DNA from: an uncultured Alphaproteobacteria bacterium
Lineage (GTDB): Bacteria > Pseudomonadota > Alphaproteobacteria > Caulobacterales > Parvularculaceae
DNA: 44,650 bases
Direction of reading: 5' to 3'
Assembly (NCBI GenBank): GCA_902826095.1
Contig: CADEDN010000028.1
Location: forward strand, 1 to 44,650
Each line of letters opens with the position of its first letter. Within the stretch, counting starts at the first letter, position 1. The notes under the pieces were generated by a model. The model was not told where the DNA came from. It made no database searches and saw only the letters and a program-made list of their open reading frames with translations. The translations under genes and the position numbers were made by a program. Of this stretch, positions 1-9,062 are shown piece after piece.

Positions 1-62
1 ACCGCCTCGCCAAACCCAATCCTCTCGAACTCATCGTCAACAATGAAGGAGCGCCACGATGA
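1..62 (+). CDS. trbB: TrbB (VirB11-type secretion ATPase), 3' end only
   Basis: An open frame beginning at base 3 reads through to a TGA at 60-62 and ends in the residues NNEGAPR. Its stop overlaps the trbC start (ATGA, 59-62), the usual coupling in this operon. In P-type systems the gene directly before trbC encodes TrbB, the hexameric ATPase that drives pilus assembly and substrate transfer at the inner membrane. Only about 19 residues are inside the window, so identity rests on gene order and overlap, not on recognisable motifs. Confidence 0.6.
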   Translation, partial: RLAKPNPLELIVNNEGAPR

Positions 63-388
63 TTTGCGTCAACAACATCCAACGTCACTTGATCATGCTC
101 GGGCTCATTGCGCTCGGGTTTCTGGTTCTCGGAAGTCCCGCGCACGCCGCCGGGTCCGGCATGCCCTGGGAGGCGCCCTTGGCCTCAATCCTCGCCTCGA
201 TCGAGGGGCCGGTCGCGCGCATCGTCGCCGTCATCATCATTATCATCACCGGGCTCTCTCTCGCCTTCGGCGACACCTCCGGCGGCTTCCGCCGGCTCAT
301 CCAGATCGTGTTCGGCCTCTCCGTCGCCTTCGCCGCCACGTCGTTCTTCCTCGCCTTCTTCTCCTTCGGCGGCGGCGCGCTGATCTGA
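59..388 (+). CDS. trbC: TrbC/VirB2 family conjugative pilin
   Basis: This is a 109-residue pilin precursor. It has a hydrophobic signal region ending near AHA (residues about 28-30), then two strongly hydrophobic segments (about 55-68 and 82-104), the layout of VirB2/TrbC major pilins that form the conjugative pilus. The start at 59 has an AAGGAG ribosome site at 46-51 and overlaps the trbB stop by four bases. The gene is followed 12 bases later by trbD. The assignment rests on size, topology and operon position, since pilin sequences diverge quickly. Confidence 0.88.
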   Translation: MICVNNIQRHLIMLGLIALGFLVLGSPAHAAGSGMPWEAPLASILASIEGPVARIVAVIIIIITGLSLAFGDTSGGFRRLIQIVFGLSVAFAATSFFLAFFSFGGGALI

Positions 389-400
389 GGAGATGCACCC

Positions 401-655
401 ATGACCGACGGCTATTCCATCCCGATCCACCGGAGTTTGACCGAGCCGATCATGATGGCCGGCGCGCCGCGCGGGATCGCCATCCTCAACGGCACCATCG
501 CAGCGGCGGTCGGTCTCGGCCTGCAGATGTGGGCCGCCGGCATTGTGCTCTTCGTGATCGGGCACGCCGCAGCGGTCTATGCCGCGAAGAAGGACCCGAG
601 ATTCGTCGAGGTCGGCGCGCGGCACCTGAAGCACAAGGGGTATCTCTCGTGCTGA
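401..655 (+). CDS. trbD: TrbD/VirB3 family inner-membrane protein
   Basis: This is an 84-residue protein with the N-terminal pattern IPIHRSLTEP typical of VirB3/TrbD, followed by two hydrophobic segments around residues 27-58 and a basic C-terminus. VirB3-type proteins sit in the inner membrane and work with the VirB4 ATPase in pilus biogenesis. The stop codon lies inside the trbE start region (7-base overlap), suggesting translational coupling with the ATPase it assists. A ribosome site (GAGGAG at 388-393) precedes the ATG. Confidence 0.88.
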   Translation: MTDGYSIPIHRSLTEPIMMAGAPRGIAILNGTIAAAVGLGLQMWAAGIVLFVIGHAAAVYAAKKDPRFVEVGARHLKHKGYLSC

Positions 656-3087
656 ATCTCAAGGAATACCAGGAGCGCCCGAAGCGCCTCGCCGACTATC
701 TCCCCTGGGCGGCGCTCGTTGCGCCGGGCGTGATCCTCAACAAGGACGGCAGTTTCCAGCGGACGATCCGCTATCGGGGCCCCGACCAGATGAGCGCGAG
801 CGCCGAGGAACTGGTGAGCTTCGCGGCGCGCGTCAACAATGTGCTGAAGCGCTTCGGCTCAGGCTCAGCGCTCCACTTCGAAGCGACCCGCATCCCCGCC
901 TCGGATTACCCCCCATCCGAATGGCGAGACGGCGCGGCGTTCCTCGTCGATGAGGAACGCCGCGCTGAGTTTGAAGCGGCAGGCGCGCTCTTCGAGAGCG
1001 CGTATCATCTGACCTTCGTCCATCTCCCGCCGACCGATCGGACGACCAAGGGCGAAGCGCTGTTCCTGACGCGTGAGAAGGGCGCGGTCGCCCCCTCCTG
1101 GCGCGAGCGGCTCGATCAGTTCACGCTGGAGACAGGACGCGCGATCGATCTCCTCACGGCGCTCTTGCCGGAATGCCGGCCGCTCGACGACGCCGAGACG
1201 CTGACGTTTCTGCACGGAACGATCTCGACCAAGCGCCACAACGTAATCGTGCCCGCCTCGCCGATGTTCCTCGATGCCTTCATCGCGGACTCAGCGCTCA
1301 CCGGCGGCCTCGAACCGATGCTCGGGAACGAGCATCTCCGAATCGTCAGCGTCCAGGGCTTTCCGCCGGCGAGCGAGCCGGGGTTCCTCAATGCCCTTAA
1401 CGAACTCGGCTTCCCCTATCGCTGGACGACGAGGCTGATCCCGCTCGACAAATCCGTCGCGACCAAAGAGATCGCCAAATATCGCCGGCAATGGTTCGCC
1501 AAGCGGAAATCGATCGCGGCCATCCTCAAGGAGACTTTGTTCAACGAACAAAGCGTCCTCATCGACGCCGACGCCGACAACAAGGCGGCGGACGCCGACG
1601 CCGCGCTGCAGGAGCTTGGGGCCGACGATGTCGCGTTCGGATATTTGACCTGCAGCATTGTCGTCAGCGACCAGAACGCGGCCGTTGCGGATCTACGCGC
1701 CAAGGAGATCGAGCGCGTCCTCAACGGCCTCGGCTTCGTCGTCATTCGCGAGAGCGTCAACGCCGTCGACGCCTGGCTCGGCTCGCTCCCCGGTCAGCTC
1801 TACGCCAATATCCGCCAGCCGCTCATCCATACGCTGAATGTCGCCCATCTCGCCCCTTGGTCGGCGGTGTGGGCGGGAGCGTCATGGAATGAGCACCTCA
1901 ATGGCCCGCCGCTCATCCAGGCGACGACGCATGAGACGACGCCGTTCCGCCTTTCAACCCATATCGGCGATGTCGGGCATGCTCTGATTGTCGGCCCGAC
2001 CGGCGCCGGCAAATCCGTGCTGCTCGCGCTGATGGCGCTGCAGTTTCATCGTTACAAGGGCGCGCAAGTCTTCGCCTTCGACAAGGGCAAGTCGATGCGC
2101 GCGGCGATCCTCTCGCTCGGCGGTTCGTTCCACGACCTTGGCGGCGAGGCGGCGCCGGCGTTCCAGCCGCTCCGCGACATTGATGGGGCTGCGGCGCGCT
2201 CGCGCGCGCAAAGCTGGCTCCTTGGCATTCTCGCGCAGCAGGGCGTTGTGATCGATCCCTCGATCTCCGACGCGCTGTGGCGGGCGCTTGGCATTCTCAG
2301 CCAGGCGCCGGTGCGCGAGCGGACCTTGACGGGGCTAACGCTCCTCATCCAGCGCGCCGACATCCGCGACGCGCTCCGGCCCTTTACCATCGACGGTCCC
2401 CATGGCGCGCTCTTCGACGCCGAGGCGGAGACGCTCGATCTTTCGGACATCGAAGCTTTCGAGATGGAAACCCTGATGCGACGCGAAGCTGCGGTCGCGC
2501 CGGCGCTCGCCTATCTCTTCGATCGCCTCGACGCCCGCTTCGACGGAAGGCCGACGCTGCTTCTCATCGACGAGGCCTGGGTGTTTTTGGATCGCCCGCT
2601 CTTCGCGGCGCGTCTCAAGGACTGGCTCAAAACGCTCCGCAAGAAAAACGTCTCGGTCGTCTTCGCGACACAGTCGCTCTCCGACATCCAGTCGTCGAAG
2701 ATCGCGCCGACCATCATTGAGAGCTGCCCGTCGCGGATCTTTCTCGCGAACGACCGCGCGCAGGAAGCGGGCATTCGTCCGGCGTATGAGGCCTTTGGCC
2801 TCAATGCGCGACAAATCGAGATCATCGCGACGGCGACGCCAAAGCGGCACTATTACTTCCAATCCGCCATCGGCAACCGGCTCTTTGAACTCGCGCTTGG
2901 TCCCGTGGCGCTCGCGTTTTGCGGCGCGTCATCGCCCGAGACCCAGGCGCTGATCGACCGGCTCGTCCAGCAATCTCCGAGCGCCTTCGCCGAACGCTTC
3001 CTCGCCGAGAAGAACCTTGCCTGGGCCGCCGACCTCATCGCGTCTCATTCATCACGACAAGGAGAGTTCTTATGCGCCGCCGAATGA
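649..3087 (+). CDS. trbE: TrbE/VirB4 family conjugal transfer ATPase
   Basis: This is an 812-residue ATPase of the normal VirB4/TrbE length. The Walker A motif GPTGAGKS lies near residue 450 and the Walker B stretch LLLIDEAWVFL near residue 638, followed by the conserved VVFATQSLSDI segment. It powers assembly of the type IV secretion channel and pilus at the inner membrane. The frame stays open upstream of trbD, but the GTG at 649, just inside the end of trbD, begins the family-like sequence LNLKEYQERPKRLADYLPW. I therefore use that start rather than an upstream ATG that would run across trbC and trbD. The 3' end overlaps trbJ by 16 bases. Confidence 0.95.
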   Translation: MLNLKEYQERPKRLADYLPWAALVAPGVILNKDGSFQRTIRYRGPDQMSASAEELVSFAARVNNVLKRFGSGSALHFEATRIPASDYPPSEWRDGAAFLVDEERRAEFEAAGALFESAYHLTFVHLPPTDRTTKGEALFLTREKGAVAPSWRERLDQFTLETGRAIDLLTALLPECRPLDDAETLTFLHGTISTKRHNVIVPASPMFLDAFIADSALTGGLEPMLGNEHLRIVSVQGFPPASEPGFLNALNELGFPYRWTTRLIPLDKSVATKEIAKYRRQWFAKRKSIAAILKETLFNEQSVLIDADADNKAADADAALQELGADDVAFGYLTCSIVVSDQNAAVADLRAKEIERVLNGLGFVVIRESVNAVDAWLGSLPGQLYANIRQPLIHTLNVAHLAPWSAVWAGASWNEHLNGPPLIQATTHETTPFRLSTHIGDVGHALIVGPTGAGKSVLLALMALQFHRYKGAQVFAFDKGKSMRAAILSLGGSFHDLGGEAAPAFQPLRDIDGAAARSRAQSWLLGILAQQGVVIDPSISDALWRALGILSQAPVRERTLTGLTLLIQRADIRDALRPFTIDGPHGALFDAEAETLDLSDIEAFEMETLMRREAAVAPALAYLFDRLDARFDGRPTLLLIDEAWVFLDRPLFAARLKDWLKTLRKKNVSVVFATQSLSDIQSSKIAPTIIESCPSRIFLANDRAQEAGIRPAYEAFGLNARQIEIIATATPKRHYYFQSAIGNRLFELALGPVALAFCGASSPETQALIDRLVQQSPSAFAERFLAEKNLAWAADLIASHSSRQGEFLCAAE

Positions 3088-3797
3088 AAGCACTGTTGCT
3101 CAGCGCCGCGATGCTGTCGCCGCTGACCCTCTCGCCGACGGCGCCGGCGCACGCCCAGTTCTTCGGCGGCATCGTCTACGATCCGTCGAACTACGCGCAG
3201 AACCTTCTGACCGCGGTCAGGACGCTCGAGATGATCAACAATCAGATCAAGCAGCTCACGAACGAAGCGCACATGATCGCCAACCAGGTGAAGGACCTCA
3301 CGAACCTTCCCTATACGGCGCGCGCGGCGTTGAAGGCGCGCCTCGCCGACATCGATACCCTCATAAAGACGGCGAAGGGCCTCGCCTATGACGTCGCTTC
3401 GATCGACGCGACGTTCAAGGCGCTCTATCCGGAAGACTACGCCTCGTTCTCGAACGCCGCGATGGCGGCGGACGCGCGCCGACACTGGCGGGAAGCCTCC
3501 AGAGCCTTCCATGACGCCGTCATCATGCAGGCGAAAATCACCGAGACCATTGAGGCGGATTTCGGCACGCTCGACGAGATTGTGCGAGAAAGCGAGACCG
3601 CCATCGGCGGTCTGCAAGTCGCCCAAGCCGGGAACCAGCTCCTCGCGCTGCAGACGAAACAGTCGATGCACACGGCCGAGCTGATGGCCGTCAACGCCCG
3701 CGCCGACGCGCTCGATCGAGCCCGCCAGCTGCAGATGGAGGAGCGCGCCCGCATCCAGCGCACCCGCTTCATCGGCGACGGCGTGATCTACCCGTAA
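3072..3797 (+). CDS. trbJ: TrbJ (VirB5-like) conjugal transfer protein
   Basis: This is a 241-residue exported protein with a signal peptide ending near AHA|Q (about residues 25-28). The sequence FFGGIVYDPSNYAQN follows, a signature of P-type TrbJ, and then long helical segments rich in K, Q and N. TrbJ proteins are periplasmic or pilus-tip-associated components, thought equivalent to VirB5. The start at 3072 is chosen because an AAGGAG ribosome site (3059-3064) precedes it and the signal peptide begins there. The companion entry-exclusion gene trbK is absent here. Confidence 0.9.
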   Translation: MRRRMKALLLSAAMLSPLTLSPTAPAHAQFFGGIVYDPSNYAQNLLTAVRTLEMINNQIKQLTNEAHMIANQVKDLTNLPYTARAALKARLADIDTLIKTAKGLAYDVASIDATFKALYPEDYASFSNAAMAADARRHWREASRAFHDAVIMQAKITETIEADFGTLDEIVRESETAIGGLQVAQAGNQLLALQTKQSMHTAELMAVNARADALDRARQLQMEERARIQRTRFIGDGVIYP

Positions 3798-3827
3798 GCG
3801 GAAGGCAATGACTCCGGGAGTCCACAC

Positions 3828-5168
3828 TTGAACAATCTCAACGTCATAGACCAGTTCACCGCGACCTTCGTGAGTTACATCGACTCCGGGTTCGGGCTCC
3901 TCGCTGGCGACGTGGGGTTCCTGACTGCGATATTGATCGGCATCGACATCGTGCTCGCCGGTCTCTTCTGGTCGTTGCACGGCGTTGACAACGTCATCGG
4001 CCAGTTCGTGAAGAAGGTGCTCTATGTCGGCGCCTTCGCCTTCATCATCAACAATTTCGCGTTGCTCGCCAACATCATCTTTGCAAGCTTCGCCGGGCTC
4101 GGGCTTGTTGCGACGGGAACGACGCTGACCGCCGCAGACCTCATGAAACCCGGCTTCGTCGCGAACACCGGCTACACCGCCGCCTATCCCTTGCTCACCG
4201 AGGCGAACGCGCTGCTTGGCTTTCCGAGCTTCTTCGATAATTTCGTGACCATCGCCATCATCATTCTCGCCTGGGTGATCGTCCTCTTCGCGTTCTTCAT
4301 CCTCGCGATCCAGCTCTTCGTCACCATCATCGAGTTCAAGCTGACGACCCTCGCGGGGTTCGTCCTCGTTCCCTTTGCGCTCTGGAACAAGACGTCCTTC
4401 ATCGCCGAGCGGGTGCTCGGCAACGTCATATCGTCGGGGATCAAGCTGATGGTGCTCGCCATCATCGTCGGCATCGGCTCGACCATCTTCGGGTCAATCA
4501 CCGCAGCGTTCCCCGCCGGCGCGGTCACCCTCGAAGACGCCGCCGCAACCATCCTCGCAGCGCTGTCGCTGCTCGCGCTCGGCATCTTCGGGCCCGGCAT
4601 TGCCACGGGTCTTGTCTCCGGCGCGCCGCAACTTGGCGCGGGCGCCGCGGTCGCCACCGCAGCGGGGACGGGCGCCGCAATGGTCGGCGCTGCCGCGCTC
4701 GCCGGCGGCGTCGCAAACACCGCGGCTTCCGCCGGCCGCGCTTCGGTGCGCGCCGGCGCCGCCATGGCAGGCGGGGCGTCGACAGCGTTCACGCTCGCGA
4801 AGGCCGCGAGCGGCGAGACCGGCGCGCGGGGAACCGCCGCTGGAGCAGCTGGCGTTGCACAAGCTGCAATGAGCGGCGCGGCGCAAAAGATGCGCGCCTC
4901 CGCATCGAGAGCATTCGGCGATCCCGGCGAGGCATTCAACAACGGCGGGCGCGCCGCCTTCACGGCGACCGGCGGCAAGCTCTCGCCATCAGTCACTCCT
5001 TCGACTGCGTCCGCGAACGCAGCAGCGGGCGGCGCTCCCGACTGGGCGCGCCGCCTGCGCCACGACCAGGCGGTGAAAGACGCGAGCCTTACCGCCACCC
5101 ACGTCATCGCCTCGGGCGATCGCGGCGGCAGCGCGGAAGGTCCGAAGCTTTCAGGAAACGAGGAGTGA
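3828..5168 (+). CDS. trbL: TrbL (VirB6-like) polytopic membrane protein
   Basis: This is a 446-residue inner-membrane channel component. It has several hydrophobic segments over the first 260 residues and then a low-complexity Ala/Gly-rich C-terminal tail ending in charged residues, a layout common in TrbL. VirB6/TrbL proteins form part of the path of DNA and protein through the inner membrane. The start is a TTG with GGGAG (3816-3820) upstream. No closer ATG gives the N-terminal sequence NNLNVIDQFTATFVSYIDSG, which fits the family. It sits between trbJ and trbF, as in the Ti and RP4 trb operons minus trbK. Confidence 0.92.
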   Translation: MNNLNVIDQFTATFVSYIDSGFGLLAGDVGFLTAILIGIDIVLAGLFWSLHGVDNVIGQFVKKVLYVGAFAFIINNFALLANIIFASFAGLGLVATGTTLTAADLMKPGFVANTGYTAAYPLLTEANALLGFPSFFDNFVTIAIIILAWVIVLFAFFILAIQLFVTIIEFKLTTLAGFVLVPFALWNKTSFIAERVLGNVISSGIKLMVLAIIVGIGSTIFGSITAAFPAGAVTLEDAAATILAALSLLALGIFGPGIATGLVSGAPQLGAGAAVATAAGTGAAMVGAAALAGGVANTAASAGRASVRAGAAMAGGASTAFTLAKAASGETGARGTAAGAAGVAQAAMSGAAQKMRASASRAFGDPGEAFNNGGRAAFTATGGKLSPSVTPSTASANAAAGGAPDWARRLRHDQAVKDASLTATHVIASGDRGGSAEGPKLSGNEE

Positions 5169-5172
5169 GCTG

Positions 5173-5868
5173 ATGTTTCGACGATCATCGACCCGCTATG
5201 GCGAGACGCCCCCGCCTGAGACGCCATACCTTAAAGCTCAGGCCGTCTGGGATGAGCGCATGGGGACGGCGCGCGCGCAGGCCGCGAACTGGCGGCTCGC
5301 CGCGTTCGGCTCGCTGGCGATCGCCTCCCTCTCCGTCGGCGGACTCATCTGGCAGTCGAGCCGCTCGATCGTCACGCCCTATGTGGTCGAGGTCGATGAG
5401 ACCGGTTCGGCCCGCGCGGTCGGACCCGCTATTCTATCCTACAAGCCGTCGGACGCGCAGGTCGCGCATGCGCTCGCCGTGTTCATCCGCGACGTGCGCT
5501 CGGTCTCGATCGATCCCGTCGTCGTCCGCGAGAACTGGCTTCGCGCTTACGACCACGCTACCGACAAGGGCGCAATCGCCCTCAATGACTACGCGCGCGA
5601 CAATGATCCGTTCAGGGATGTCGGACAGCGTAGCGTCACCGTCGAAGTCGGCAGCGTCGTTCGCGCCTCGAAGGATTCCTTCGAGCTCCGCTGGTCGGAG
5701 AAGACCTACCAAAGCGGCCAGTTCGAAAAGCTGGAACGCTTCACCGCCCATCTGACGCTGGTCCTCTCGCCGCCGAAGACCGCCGAGGCGCTGCACAAGA
5801 ATCCGCTCGGCCTCTACGTCCACGGCATCAACTGGTCGAAGGACCTTTCAACCGGAGAACGCTCATGA
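5173..5868 (+). CDS. trbF: TrbF/VirB8 family protein
   Basis: This is a 231-residue protein with a short cytoplasmic N-terminus, one transmembrane helix (about residues 38-58) and a periplasmic VirB8-like domain. The family pattern TPYVVEVDETG follows the helix, and WLRAY and YVHGINWSKDL occur later. TrbF is a bitopic scaffold linking inner-membrane parts to the outer channel. Its stop overlaps the trbG start (ATGA, 5865-5868), consistent with coupled expression of adjacent channel parts. Confidence 0.94.
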   Translation: MFRRSSTRYGETPPPETPYLKAQAVWDERMGTARAQAANWRLAAFGSLAIASLSVGGLIWQSSRSIVTPYVVEVDETGSARAVGPAILSYKPSDAQVAHALAVFIRDVRSVSIDPVVVRENWLRAYDHATDKGAIALNDYARDNDPFRDVGQRSVTVEVGSVVRASKDSFELRWSEKTYQSGQFEKLERFTAHLTLVLSPPKTAEALHKNPLGLYVHGINWSKDLSTGERS

Positions 5869-6866
5869 GAAATGCTGTTTCCGTCGTGGCGCTCGTCGCG
5901 CTCGCCGGCTGCGCAACCTATCCCGACATCGCGCTCGATGAGGGCGCACCGCTGTCGCCGGCGAAAGTCGTGAGCTTCGACGAGGCGCCGGCCAGAGAGC
6001 CTATTCGAGAAATCGTCGAAACGGCGCGGCCTTACCCGCTGCCGGGTCAGCTGAAGCCGCTCGATGAGAAAGCGCCGCCCGCAGAACTGAAACCCTTCGA
6101 GCGCATCGAGACTGCGAATGAACGCGCCAAGATCGAGCCTGACATCGGACGCTTCCTCAACGCCGTCCAGGTCTATCCGTTCATGGAGGGCGCGCTCTAT
6201 CAGCTCTACGCCGCGCCAGAACAGGTGACCGACATCGCGCTCGAACCCGGCGAGCGGCTCAACTCCGTTTCGGCCGGCGACACCGTGCGCTGGGTGGTTG
6301 GCGACACTACAAGCGGCGGCGCCGGCGGAAGCGGCGCCGCCGCCGCCGAGCGCACCCATATTCTCGTCAAGCCGATCGCGTCGGGCCTTAAAACCAATCT
6401 GGTCATCGCGACTGACCGGCGCGCTTATCATTTGGAGCTCCGCTCCTTTCGTGAAACCTACATGGCGGCGATCTCCTGGACCTATCCACAGGACCAGCTC
6501 GCCAAACGCCGCAGCGAGAATGATCGAATCATTGAGAAGGCCGCCAGCGTCATCGCCGCCAGCGTCAATCCTGACGATCTGAAGTTCCGGTACGTGATCG
6601 AGGGCGATCGCCCGCACTGGCGGCCTGTCCGCGCCTTCGACAATGGAAGGCAGGTCTTTATCCAGTTCCCGGACAGGGTATCGCAAGGCGAAGCGCCGCC
6701 ATTGTTCGTGCTTTCAGCCAAGGGCGAGCCTGAACTCGTCAACTACCGTATGCGCGGCAGCTACTACGTCGTCGATCGCCTGTTCTCGGCGGCCGAGCTT
6801 CGCCTCGGCGAGAAACGCCAGGCTGTCGTCCGTATTGTCCGCACCGATCTCAAGGGGCGCAGCTGA
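5865..6866 (+). CDS. trbG: TrbG/VirB9 family channel protein, probable lipoprotein
   Basis: This is a 333-residue protein with a signal sequence ending in the lipobox LAGC (Cys about residue 17), so it is probably a lipoprotein. The VirB9-like segment around residues 100-220 includes a DTVRWVVGDT stretch and TNLVIATDRRAYHLELRS, typical of TrbG/VirB9. These proteins form the outer-membrane-associated ring of the secretion channel with TrbI. The separate lipoprotein trbH of some trb operons is missing, and the lipobox on TrbG may make it unnecessary; that last point is inference. Confidence 0.93.
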   Translation: MRNAVSVVALVALAGCATYPDIALDEGAPLSPAKVVSFDEAPAREPIREIVETARPYPLPGQLKPLDEKAPPAELKPFERIETANERAKIEPDIGRFLNAVQVYPFMEGALYQLYAAPEQVTDIALEPGERLNSVSAGDTVRWVVGDTTSGGAGGSGAAAAERTHILVKPIASGLKTNLVIATDRRAYHLELRSFRETYMAAISWTYPQDQLAKRRSENDRIIEKAASVIAASVNPDDLKFRYVIEGDRPHWRPVRAFDNGRQVFIQFPDRVSQGEAPPLFVLSAKGEPELVNYRMRGSYYVVDRLFSAAELRLGEKRQAVVRIVRTDLKGRS

Positions 6867-6867
6867 C

Positions 6868-8154
6868 ATGAGCGCCGCCCTCGAAAACCCGCGCCCCAAA
6901 GAGCCGCCCGAAGCGCTGCGCCTGCGCGCCAAGCCCCGGCCGGTGACGCGGCTCAATCGGACCGCGCTGATGATCGCAGCGGGCGGCGCGGGACTGCTCA
7001 TCTTCGGCGCGATGAGCATAGCGCTCAGGCCTCCGCGGGCGATGGGCGAGGAGAAGGCGAAGGAGCTCTACAACACCGAGACCAAGCCGAAGGCGGAGGG
7101 CCTCGACGCGCTCCCCAGGACCTACGCCGAGGTCGGGACGAAACCGAGGCTCGGCAGGCCGCTGCCCGGCGATCTCGGCGCCGCCTTCCTCCAGGCCGAA
7201 GAAGCGACCGACCAGCTCGGCTATCTAGACAAGGAAGATTTTGCGGCGCTGTCGCCGACGCCGTTCCGGAATTCGCCGGAAGCCGACGCCGCGCGGCAGG
7301 CGGCGCTAAAAGAAGCGCAGGTCGCCGCGGCGGCGCGCGAGGGCGGCGTGTTCTTTCAGCTGAAGTTGAATGCCGGCGCTCCGGCAAGGGTTCCCGTCAA
7401 CGTCGGTTCGGATGCTGTCGCAGCGCGGCCTTTCGATGTCGTTCATGGCGCGCCGCAAGTTCCCTTCGGCGCGGCGCACGCGGAAGATCCGAACCGGCAA
7501 ATCAGGAAGCTCGCCTTTCTGGACGATCGGGATGCTCGCGAAACGGACAACCCGCACCGCATCGAGGATCCGGTGACGCCCTTTGAGGTGATGGCGGGTA
7601 CCGTTATCCCGGCGAGCCTGATCACCGGCGTCAACTCGGATCTCCCCGGGACGGTGATCGCGCAAGTGACGCAAAACGTCTACGACACCGTGACCGGGCA
7701 GTATGTGCTGATCCCGCAAGGGGCGCGGCTCATCGGCCGCTATGACAGCGTCATCGCCTTCGGCCAGTCCCGCGCGCTTCTCGTCTGGTCGCGGATCATT
7801 TATCCGGACGGAGCGTCCATCGTCATCGACAACATGCCGGCGAGCGATGTCGCGGGTTACGCCGGGCTGTCGGACAAGGTCGACTTCCACACGTTTCGCC
7901 TGTTAAAGGGCGTCGTCCTCTCGACGCTGCTCGGCGTCGGCACGGAACTCTCCTTCGGCGAGTCCGAAAGCGACATTGTCGCCGCCTTGCGCGAGTCCGC
8001 GCAGACCGCCGCCAATCAGGCCGGCCAGAAGATCGTCCAGCGCAATCTCGACATCCAGCCGACCATCAAGATCAGGCCCGGCTGGCCGCTGCGCGTGATC
8101 GTCCACAAGGACCTCGTATTGCGTCCCATCATGGCGAAGGAGGCGCGGCTGTGA
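6868..8154 (+). CDS. trbI: TrbI/VirB10 family channel protein
   Basis: This is a 428-residue protein. It has a cytoplasmic N-terminus, one transmembrane helix near residues 31-51, a Pro/Ala/Glu-rich linker and a C-terminal VirB10 domain with VMAGTVIPASLITGVNSDLPG and ALLVWSRIIYPDGASI. TrbI spans from inner to outer membrane and forms the core of the channel. The ATG at 6868 gives a normal family N-terminus. An open stretch in the same frame extends upstream but lies inside trbG and is ignored. The stop overlaps the next gene by four bases. Confidence 0.95.
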   Translation: MSAALENPRPKEPPEALRLRAKPRPVTRLNRTALMIAAGGAGLLIFGAMSIALRPPRAMGEEKAKELYNTETKPKAEGLDALPRTYAEVGTKPRLGRPLPGDLGAAFLQAEEATDQLGYLDKEDFAALSPTPFRNSPEADAARQAALKEAQVAAAAREGGVFFQLKLNAGAPARVPVNVGSDAVAARPFDVVHGAPQVPFGAAHAEDPNRQIRKLAFLDDRDARETDNPHRIEDPVTPFEVMAGTVIPASLITGVNSDLPGTVIAQVTQNVYDTVTGQYVLIPQGARLIGRYDSVIAFGQSRALLVWSRIIYPDGASIVIDNMPASDVAGYAGLSDKVDFHTFRLLKGVVLSTLLGVGTELSFGESESDIVAALRESAQTAANQAGQKIVQRNLDIQPTIKIRPGWPLRVIVHKDLVLRPIMAKEARL

Positions 8155-8387
8155 CGCTCAAGATCGGCCCCATCGTCGAACGCGCGTCTGTAAGGCTCGC
8201 AGTCGTACTGCCGCCCAATACGCATGATGCGCTCGCCGACTATGCGCTGATCCATGCGCAAGCCTTCGGCAAGGAGCTCGCGCTCGGCGATCTCGCCGCG
8301 CTCATGATCGAGCGCTTCCTCAAATCGGACGCCGCCTTCCGGCGCGCCCGGAAATCCCTTCGTCAACCCAAAGCAGCAACGGAGTGA
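8151..8387 (+). CDS. DUF2274 family protein
   Basis: This is a 78-residue protein beginning TLKIGPIVERASVRLAVVLP and containing LADYA and LAALMIERFL. The pattern matches the small DUF2274 proteins routinely encoded directly after trbI in alphaproteobacterial trb operons. The size and basic helices suggest a small DNA-binding or accessory factor, but no function is established that I can name. The start is GTG with a strong AAGGAGG site at 8137-8143, overlapping the trbI stop (GTGA). Confidence 0.85.
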   Translation: MTLKIGPIVERASVRLAVVLPPNTHDALADYALIHAQAFGKELALGDLAALMIERFLKSDAAFRRARKSLRQPKAATE

Positions 8388-8392
8388 CTGCC

Positions 8393-8722
8393 ATGGCTCT
8401 CATCGGCGCCTTCTCGAAAACCGCGGAAGGATATTCAGGAACCATCCGCACCATGACCATCAACGTCAAGGCCGCCTTCGTCCTCAACGACAAGAACGGC
8501 AATGACAAGGCGCCGGACTTCAGGGTCCTCGTCGACGGCAAGGAACTCGGCGCCGCCTGGCGGGCCAAAGGCAAGGCCGAAGGCGGGAAGCCCTATCTCA
8601 GTGTTGAACTCGACGACCCAAGTTTCGCCGCGCCCATCAGCGCCGCGCTGTTCGAAAATGGGGAAGAGGGAAAGGCGAATTTGGTCTGGTCGAGGACCAA
8701 AGGGTCGAGAGGAGAGAAATGA
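8393..8722 (+). CDS. DUF736 family protein
   Basis: This is a protein of about 109 residues with the hallmark opening IGAFSKTAEGYSGTIRTMTIN, followed by VKAAF and PDFRV and a C-terminal LVWSR. DUF736 proteins are common on rhizobial and related conjugative elements. Their role is not established. The start at 8393 is preferred over the GTG at 8384 because GGAG (8381-8384) is eight bases upstream and the family normally starts right before 'xxIGxF'. It follows the DUF2274 gene with almost no gap. Confidence 0.87.
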   Translation: MALIGAFSKTAEGYSGTIRTMTINVKAAFVLNDKNGNDKAPDFRVLVDGKELGAAWRAKGKAEGGKPYLSVELDDPSFAAPISAALFENGEEGKANLVWSRTKGSRGEK

Positions 8723-8816
8723 CGGGTTTGCGAGCGTCGGCAGGCATACCGTCGGCGCCGCGGGCGGCAATTTCTCGCCTCGGCCATTCCTGATTCTGTG
8801 GAAGGTCGAAACCCAT

Positions 8817-9062
8817 ATGGTTGTGGACACAAACATAGATCGCTTTTTTGGGCTCGGCCTTTCCCGTGAAATAGCGGCGCGGTTCATCGGCGTTTCGGCG
8901 ACGACTTTCGATGTTATGGTGAAAGACGGACGAATGCCCGTGGCGCGCAGGATCGGCGCCAGAAAGCTATGGAGCCGAGTCGAATTGGAAAGCGCTTTTG
9001 ACGCCCTTCCGAAAGACGAAGATGCGGGGATTAACCCATGGGATCAGGACGCCGCTGCATGA
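8817..9062 (+). CDS. AlpA/MerR-like excisionase candidate
   Basis: This is an 81-residue protein with a helix-turn-helix of the AlpA/excisionase type: SREIAARFIGVSATTF, then a wing VARRIGARKLWSRVELESAF. It overlaps the integrase start by four bases (ATGA), and such pairs usually encode the recombination directionality factor for the neighbouring integrase. The role in excision is inferred from position and fold. Binding sites were not identified with certainty, although a 12-base direct repeat near the integrase end is one candidate. Confidence 0.8.
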   Translation: MVVDTNIDRFFGLGLSREIAARFIGVSATTFDVMVKDGRMPVARRIGARKLWSRVELESAFDALPKDEDAGINPWDQDAAA